DNA from: Actinomadura litoris
Lineage (GTDB): Bacteria > Actinomycetota > Actinomycetes > Streptosporangiales > Streptosporangiaceae
Direction: 5' to 3'
Assembly: GCF_009733595.1 (NCBI RefSeq)
Contig: NZ_WOFH01000022.1
Location: 56,757 to 120,756, forward strand
DNA: 64,000 bases
Shown one piece after another: positions 58,770-64,000 of the stretch (within the stretch, counting starts at the first letter, position 1; each line of letters starts with the position of its first letter). The notes beneath the pieces were generated by a model, which was not told the origin of the DNA, did not search any database, and saw only the letters and a list, made by a program, of their open reading frames with translations. A program made the position numbers and the translations under genes.

Positions 58770-59539
58770 TGCGGCTGGTCATCGCGGGCGTCACCGCCGA
58801 GATCGAGGGCACGCCGATCGTGTCCGAGGTCGACCTCGTCGCCGAGCCCGGCATGTTCGTCGGGCTGATCGGCCCGAACGGGAGCGGGAAGTCGACGCTG
58901 CTGCGCACCGTCTACCGCTCGCTGCGCCCCGCCGCCGGGGCCGTGTCGCTGGACGGCGACGACCTGTGGCGGATGCGCGCCCGGCACGCGGCGCGCCGCC
59001 GCGCCGTCGTCACCCAGCACGGCGACCTGGCCGGGGAGTTCTCCGTCGCCGAGGTCGTCGCGATGGGGCGCGCCCCGCACAAGGGCCTGCTCGACCGCGA
59101 GGACGCGGCCGACCGGGCGGTCGTCGCCGAGTCGCTGGAGCGGGTCGGGCTCGCGCACGCGTCCGACCGGCTGTTCTCGACGCTGTCGGGCGGCGAGCGG
59201 CAGCGCGCCCTCGTCGCGCGGGCGCTCGCGCAGGAGGCGCCGCTGCTGGTGCTGGACGAGCCGACCAACCACCTGGACGTCCGGGCCCAACTCGGCCTGC
59301 TCGACCTCGTCAGGTCGCTCGGGCTGACGCTGCTCACCGCGCTGCACGACCTCGACCACGCGGCGGCCTACTGCGACCGCGTCGTCGTGCTGGAACACGG
59401 GAGGGTGCGGGCGTCCGGGCCGCCGCTGGAGGTGCTGACGCCGGAGTTCGTCGCCGAGGTGTTCGGCGTGCGCGCCCACATCGGCGCCCACCCCATCACC
59501 GGCCGCCCCCACATCGCGATCGCGAGCCTTGTTGATTAA
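58769..59539 (+). CDS. FecE/BtuD-type ABC transporter ATPase
   Basis: The 256-residue ATPase powers the transporter encoded just upstream. Motifs: Walker A LIGPNGSGKSTLLRTVYRSL, Q-loop AVVTQHGDLAGEFSVAEVVA, signature LSGGERQRALVARALAQEAP, Walker B LLVLDEPTNHLDVRAQLGLL, and H-loop LTALHDLDHAAAYCDRVVVL. The start ATG 58769 overlaps the permease stop (TGATG). It ends with the short FecE-type extension and is followed by nested inverted repeats (59572-59667) that probably end transcription from both sides. Confidence 0.95.
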   Translation: MRLVIAGVTAEIEGTPIVSEVDLVAEPGMFVGLIGPNGSGKSTLLRTVYRSLRPAAGAVSLDGDDLWRMRARHAARRRAVVTQHGDLAGEFSVAEVVAMGRAPHKGLLDREDAADRAVVAESLERVGLAHASDRLFSTLSGGERQRALVARALAQEAPLLVLDEPTNHLDVRAQLGLLDLVRSLGLTLLTALHDLDHAAAYCDRVVVLEHGRVRASGPPLEVLTPEFVAEVFGVRAHIGAHPITGRPHIAIASLVD

Positions 59540-59571
59540 GACCGGCCACACCCCTCGCCTGGCGGCTCGGG

Positions 59572-59667
59572 GCGTGACCGTGCCTTCGGCGAGTGCGGCA
59601 TCGCTTCGCGATCTTCCCGGTGGGGCTCGCCTCCGGCGTCGCCCCACCGGTCAGGTCACGCACTCGC
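59572..59667. repeat. Nested inverted repeats between convergent genes, probable terminator
   Basis: The centre is a hairpin: CCGGTGGGGC (59617-59626) pairs with GCCCCACCGG (59641-59650). Outside it, GCGTGACC (59572-59579) can pair with GGTCACGC (59654-59661), and GCGAGTGCG (59589-59597) with CGCACTCGC (59659-59667). The two outer pairings share three bases, so they exclude each other. It sits between the ATPase and enoyl-CoA hydratase genes, which converge. Confidence 0.65.
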
Positions 59668-59698
59668 GTGGTGGCTGTCGCCTTGGCGCCGGCGGGTG

Positions 59699-60463
59699 TC
59701 AGCGGCCCTCGAAGCGGGGGGTGCGGCGGTCGGTGAACGCCGCACGCCCCGCGGCGAAGTCGGCGGTGCCGAACAGGGCCGCCTGCTCCTCGCACTCGGC
59801 CTCCAGCAGGGCGTCCAGGCTCCGGTCGGCGAGGGTGAGCATGCGTTTGGCGGCGGCGACCGCCAGCGGGGCGAGGGCGGCGGCCTCGGCGGCGCGCTCC
59901 AGGGCCGCCTCCAGCGCGCCGCCGGACGGGGCGAGGGAGTCGGCGAGGCCGATCTCGTGGGCGCGGGAGGCGGGCACCGCCCTCCCGAACAGCAGCATGT
60001 CGGCGGCGCGGCCACTGCCGACGCGTCTCGGAAGCGTCCAGAGGAGCCCGCCGTCGGCGACGAGGCCGACGCGGCCGAACGAGGCGACGAACCGGGCGTC
60101 CGCGGCGGCGACCACGTGGTCGCAGACGGCGGCGAGCGAGACGCCGAGACCGGCGGCGACGCCCTCGACCGCCGCGACCACGGGCGTCCCGCCGGTGGCG
60201 ATGAGCCGGACCGCCTCGTGCAGCGGCGCCAGCCGCGCGCGGACGGCCTCCGGGCGGGCGCCCTCCATCGAGCGGACGTCGCCGCCCGCCGAGAACGTGC
60301 CGCCCGCGCCGGTCAGCACGACCGCGCGCACGGCCGGGTCGTCCATGGCGCGGCGCGTCTCGTCCCTGAGGAGTTCGCGGGTCGGGACGTCGATCGCGTT
60401 GCGGACCTCGGGGCGGTCGATCGTGAGCACCCGGGTCGGGCCGTGGTCGGTCGCGGTGATCAA
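59699..60463 (-). CDS. Enoyl-CoA hydratase/isomerase family protein
   Basis: The 254-residue crotonase-fold protein starts at TTG 60463 behind GGAGGGAA. It shows the oxyanion-hole segments of the family: LTGAGGTFSAGGDVRSMEGA, and TPVVAAVEGVAAGLGVSLAA followed by CDHVVAAADARFVASFGRVG. In hydratases two Glu act as acid and base; here the region after FVASFGRVGLVADGG lacks an obvious second Glu (the position reads Val/Asp), so isomerase or other crotonase chemistry is possible. It is the last gene of the leftward iclR-glpK operon, 23 bases after glpK, an unusual companion for a glycerol gene. Confidence 0.9.
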   Translation of the reverse strand: MITATDHGPTRVLTIDRPEVRNAIDVPTRELLRDETRRAMDDPAVRAVVLTGAGGTFSAGGDVRSMEGARPEAVRARLAPLHEAVRLIATGGTPVVAAVEGVAAGLGVSLAAVCDHVVAAADARFVASFGRVGLVADGGLLWTLPRRVGSGRAADMLLFGRAVPASRAHEIGLADSLAPSGGALEAALERAAEAAALAPLAVAAAKRMLTLADRSLDALLEAECEEQAALFGTADFAAGRAAFTDRRTPRFEGR

Positions 60464-60486
60464 GCGGGTTCCCTCCTCGGGGTCGG

Positions 60487-62013
<1,527 letters not shown>

Positions 62014-62039
62014 CGGCCGCCCCTCCCCTGGGTCATGCC

Positions 62040-62807
62040 CTACCAGCGTGAACCGCCGAGGTCGCGGGAGACGGCGCGCGCCGCGTCCCGGACGAACGCC
62101 ACGAGCCGCGGCTCGGGCACCCGGCTCGCGTCGCAGACCCGCTCGACCGCGCCGGAGATCCCGATGGCGCCGACGACGAGCCCCCCGTGGCCGCGGATCG
62201 GCGCGGCGATGCCCGCCTCGCCGATCGACAGCTCCTCCACCTCCGCCGCCCACCCGCTCTCCCGGACGCGGGTGGCGGCGCGGGCGAGCGCGCGCGGCTC
62301 GGTGATCGTCCGCCGGCAGTACGGCTCCAGGACGGTGTCGCGGATCGAGGCCGCCGCGTTGGCGTCGTGCGCGAGCAGCGCCTTGCCGAGCGCGGTGGCG
62401 TGCAGCGGCAGCAGCGTCCCGACGTCCATCGCCTGGAGCGTGTCGTCGGGCCGGAAGACGTGGTGGACGACCAGGACCCGCCCCTCCAGCAGCGTCCCGA
62501 TCCGGACGGCCTCGCCGCTGCGCGAGGCGAGCGCGTCCGCCCAGTTGATCGCCCGCGAGCGCAGCTCGTTGACGTCCAGGTAGCTGGTGCCGAGGTGCAG
62601 CAGCGCCGCGCCGAGCTGGTACTTGCCGGAGCCGTCGTCTCGCTCGACGAACCCGACGCGCTCCAGCGTCCGCAGGATGCCGTGCGCGGTGCCTCGGGCC
62701 AGGCCCAGGGACCCGGCGATCTCGCCGGCCCCGAGCCGGCCCTGGCTCGCGGCGAGCAGCCGCAGGATCGCGGCGGCCCGCTCGATCGACTGCACAGGTC
62801 CGGGCAT
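62040..62807 (-). CDS. IclR-family regulator, probable glycerol-operon repressor
   Basis: The 255-residue regulator has an N-terminal winged helix (SIERAAAILRLLAASQGRLG, AGEIAGSLGLARGTAHGILR, TLERVGFVERDDGSGKYQLG) and the IclR effector domain (LPLHATALGKALLAHDANAA, GIAAPIRGHGGLVVGAIGIS). In streptomycetes the equivalent regulator next to glycerol genes is GylR, which represses in the absence of glycerol 3-phosphate. The ATG at 62807 sits right at the predicted transcription start, and a perfect palindrome covers its own -35 (62834-62854), so it probably represses itself and the divergent glpF operon, where a related sequence lies at 62951-62967. Confidence 0.93.
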   Translation of the reverse strand: MPGPVQSIERAAAILRLLAASQGRLGAGEIAGSLGLARGTAHGILRTLERVGFVERDDGSGKYQLGAALLHLGTSYLDVNELRSRAINWADALASRSGEAVRIGTLLEGRVLVVHHVFRPDDTLQAMDVGTLLPLHATALGKALLAHDANAAASIRDTVLEPYCRRTITEPRALARAATRVRESGWAAEVEELSIGEAGIAAPIRGHGGLVVGAIGISGAVERVCDASRVPEPRLVAFVRDAARAVSRDLGGSRW

Positions 62808-62814
62808 GGGGCGG

Positions 62815-62854
62815 ATGCTAGTTCCGCGGACGCGGTGCCGACAATGTCGGCACC
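62815..62854 (-). promoter_or_regulatory. Promoter and IclR operator of the leftward glycerol operon
   Basis: On the minus strand TTGTCG (62844-62839) and TAGCAT (62820-62815) form a promoter with an 18-base spacer; transcription would begin at about the ATG, giving a leaderless message. A 21-base perfect palindrome (GGTGCCGACA, centre A, TGTCGGCACC, 62834-62854) covers the -35 region, in keeping with autorepression. Confidence 0.7.
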
Positions 62855-62950
62855 CGCCGTCATCACCGCCTCCCGCCCCGTGAACTGCCCGGACTCTGTG
62901 ATCTTGTGCACGGGGCCGAGGTTAACCGCCGCCGGACGGCGGCGAAAGTG

Positions 62951-63002
62951 TTCGACAATGTCGGCACTGACCTGTTGTAAGCCGTTCCGCCGCCATCTAG
63001 CG
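62951..63002 (+). promoter_or_regulatory. Promoter of the glpF operon with a second IclR-type site
   Basis: TTGTAA (62974-62979) and TAGCGT (62997-63002), 17 bases apart, make a good promoter for glpF. Upstream, TCGACAATGTCGGCACT (62951-62967) repeats the right half and centre of the palindrome near the IclR gene, with a degenerate left half. Its position just before the -35 suits regulation by the same protein. Confidence 0.65.
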
Positions 63003-63045
63003 TCCAGGCCACCGCGACCGCCCCCGCGCGCCGAGGAGAGCAGAC

Positions 63046-63882
63046 ATGGCGGAACGAACCAAGACCGGGGTGCCGGCCGGTGAGCTCGCCGCCGAGTTCG
63101 CCGGCACCCTGATCCTCATCCTGTTCGGCATCGGCGTCGTCGCCCAGGTGGCGGCCGCCGAGATCGGCGACCACGACAGCATCGCCTGGGCCTGGGGCCT
63201 CGGCGTCACGCTGGGCGTCTACGTCGCGGCGCGGATCAGCGGCGCGCACCTCAACCCGGCGGTGACGCTCTCGCTCGCGGTGTTCCGGGAGTTCCCCTGG
63301 CGGAAGGTGGCGCCCTACGCCGCCGCGCAGACGCTCGGGGCGTTCGTCGCGGCGCTGATCGTCCGGTGGAACTACAGCGAGGTGCTCGCCAAGGCCGACC
63401 CCGGCCACACCATCAAGACGCAGGGCGTCTTCTCGACGCTGCCCGGCAACGGGTCGCTTCCGGTGGGCACCTGGGGCGCGTTCCGCGACCAGGTGATCGG
63501 CACCGCGATCCTGCTGTTCGTGATCAAGGCCGTCACCGACGTACGCAACGCGCCGCCGCTGGCGAACCTGGCGCCGTTCATCATCGGCCTGCTGGTCGTC
63601 GCGATCGGCATGGCCTTCGGCACGGACGCCGGTTACGCGATCAACCCGGCGCGCGACTTCGGGCCCCGGCTCGCCTCCTACCTCACCGGATACGGGAGCG
63701 CGTGGCGCGACCAGCACGGCGACCTCTACTTCTGGGTGCCGATCGTCGGCCCGCTGATCGGCGGCGTGCTCGGCGCCGGCCTCTACAAGGTCCTGATCGG
63801 ACGGTTCCTGCCCGCCGAGGCGCCCCCCTCGTCCCAACCCGAGCCCGAACACGAGACGGCAGGAGACCCCACCCATGGCTGA
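63046..63882 (+). CDS. glpF: Aquaglyceroporin (MIP family), glycerol facilitator
   Basis: The 278-residue channel has six membrane segments and the two signature half-helices, LNPAVTLSLAVFREFPWRK and INPARDFGPRLASYLTG. The Asp after the second Asn-Pro-Ala-Arg is the residue that marks glycerol-permeable members. It lets glycerol diffuse into the cell, where the adjacent kinases trap it as glycerol 3-phosphate. The start at ATG 63046 has GAGGAG close upstream. The stop overlaps the start of the second glycerol kinase gene, so the two are coupled. Confidence 0.96.
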   Translation: MAERTKTGVPAGELAAEFAGTLILILFGIGVVAQVAAAEIGDHDSIAWAWGLGVTLGVYVAARISGAHLNPAVTLSLAVFREFPWRKVAPYAAAQTLGAFVAALIVRWNYSEVLAKADPGHTIKTQGVFSTLPGNGSLPVGTWGAFRDQVIGTAILLFVIKAVTDVRNAPPLANLAPFIIGLLVVAIGMAFGTDAGYAINPARDFGPRLASYLTGYGSAWRDQHGDLYFWVPIVGPLIGGVLGAGLYKVLIGRFLPAEAPPSSQPEPEHETAGDPTHG

Positions 63883-64000
63883 GTTCGTCGGTGCGTTGGA
63901 CCAGGGCACGACCAGTACCCGGTTCATGGTGTTCGACCATGGCGGCGGCGAGGTCGCGCGGCATCAGTTGGAGCATGAGCAGATCCTGCCGCGGGCGGGG
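63875..64000 (+). CDS. glpK: Glycerol kinase, second copy, cut by the window end
   Basis: Only the first 42 residues are present. From ATG 63875, overlapping the glpF stop, they read FVGALDQGTTSTRFMVFDHG and then GGEVARHQLEHEQILPRAG, the phosphate-1 motif and following strand of glycerol kinase. It is clearly distinct from the leftward glpK (60487-62013). The glpF-glpK order is the classical glycerol operon, so this is probably the main glycerol kinase. Confidence 0.88.
   Translation, partial: MAEFVGALDQGTTSTRFMVFDHGGGEVARHQLEHEQILPRAG

Overview
The window is very GC-rich DNA (codon third positions nearly all G or C) from a filamentous-type actinomycete. Supporting signs are frequent GTG/TTG starts behind GGAGG-type ribosome sites, ATGA/GTGA stop-start overlaps, a DUF5753 XRE regulator, two Hanks-type Ser/Thr kinases, an F420-type LLM oxidoreductase, an excalibur protein and an IclR-controlled glycerol locus. 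The overall flavour is Thermomonosporaceae-like (Actinomadura or a relative), but the genus is an inference.

Left third (1 to about 24 kb). This part is loosely packed and looks accessory. It holds long gene-free or degenerate stretches (1126-3292, 9878-10719, 18330-19562), the 3' end of an IS5-type transposase (4591-4756), a frameshifted secreted serine hydrolase, a YihY membrane protein, a PQQ-like lipoprotein, an unusual protein with a Trp-Trp-Gly-Phe N-terminal module and a repetitive C-terminal half, an orphan molybdopterin oxidoreductase, a TetR/FAD-monooxygenase divergon with a clear operator, two adjacent DUF1990 genes, an excalibur protein coupled to a membrane-anchored protein resembling part of SARP regulators, and a soluble Ser/Thr kinase.

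Middle (24 to about 44 kb). Dense chromosomal-type genes: citrate synthase with a strong terminator, a double pyrophosphohydrolase, DUF4291, a TetR with a C-terminal zinc knuckle divergent from an LLM oxidoreductase, a NarL-type two-component system divergent from a two-gene ABC exporter, a DUF5753 regulator, a PaaI thioesterase, a phosphotransferase that appears to lack its catalytic Asp, and a TetR sharing a 13-base motif with the NAD(P)-dehydrogenase gene downstream. At 38.6-43.5 kb lies the most interesting locus: a four-gene operon encoding an unknown protein, a Cys-cluster PD-(D/E)XK nuclease, a second unknown protein and an SF1 helicase. Its promoter resembles the LexA-independent, PafBC-type DNA-damage promoter. 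It reads as an undescribed DNA repair or defence module.

Right third (44 to 64 kb). An ABC ATPase, small zinc-binding and membrane proteins, a long coiled-coil protein, proline iminopeptidase, the RNA helicase HrpA, a transmembrane Ser/Thr kinase whose external domain is a lytic-transglycosylase-like fold, an aldo/keto reductase, a complete FecCD-type uptake system (binding protein, permease, ATPase), and a glycerol locus. In the glycerol locus an IclR regulator, a glycerol kinase and an enoyl-CoA hydratase form a leftward operon, while an aquaglyceroporin and a second glycerol kinase, cut by the window end, run rightward. Copies of one palindromic motif lie in front of both transcription units.

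No rRNA, tRNA, CRISPR array or complete mobile element was found.
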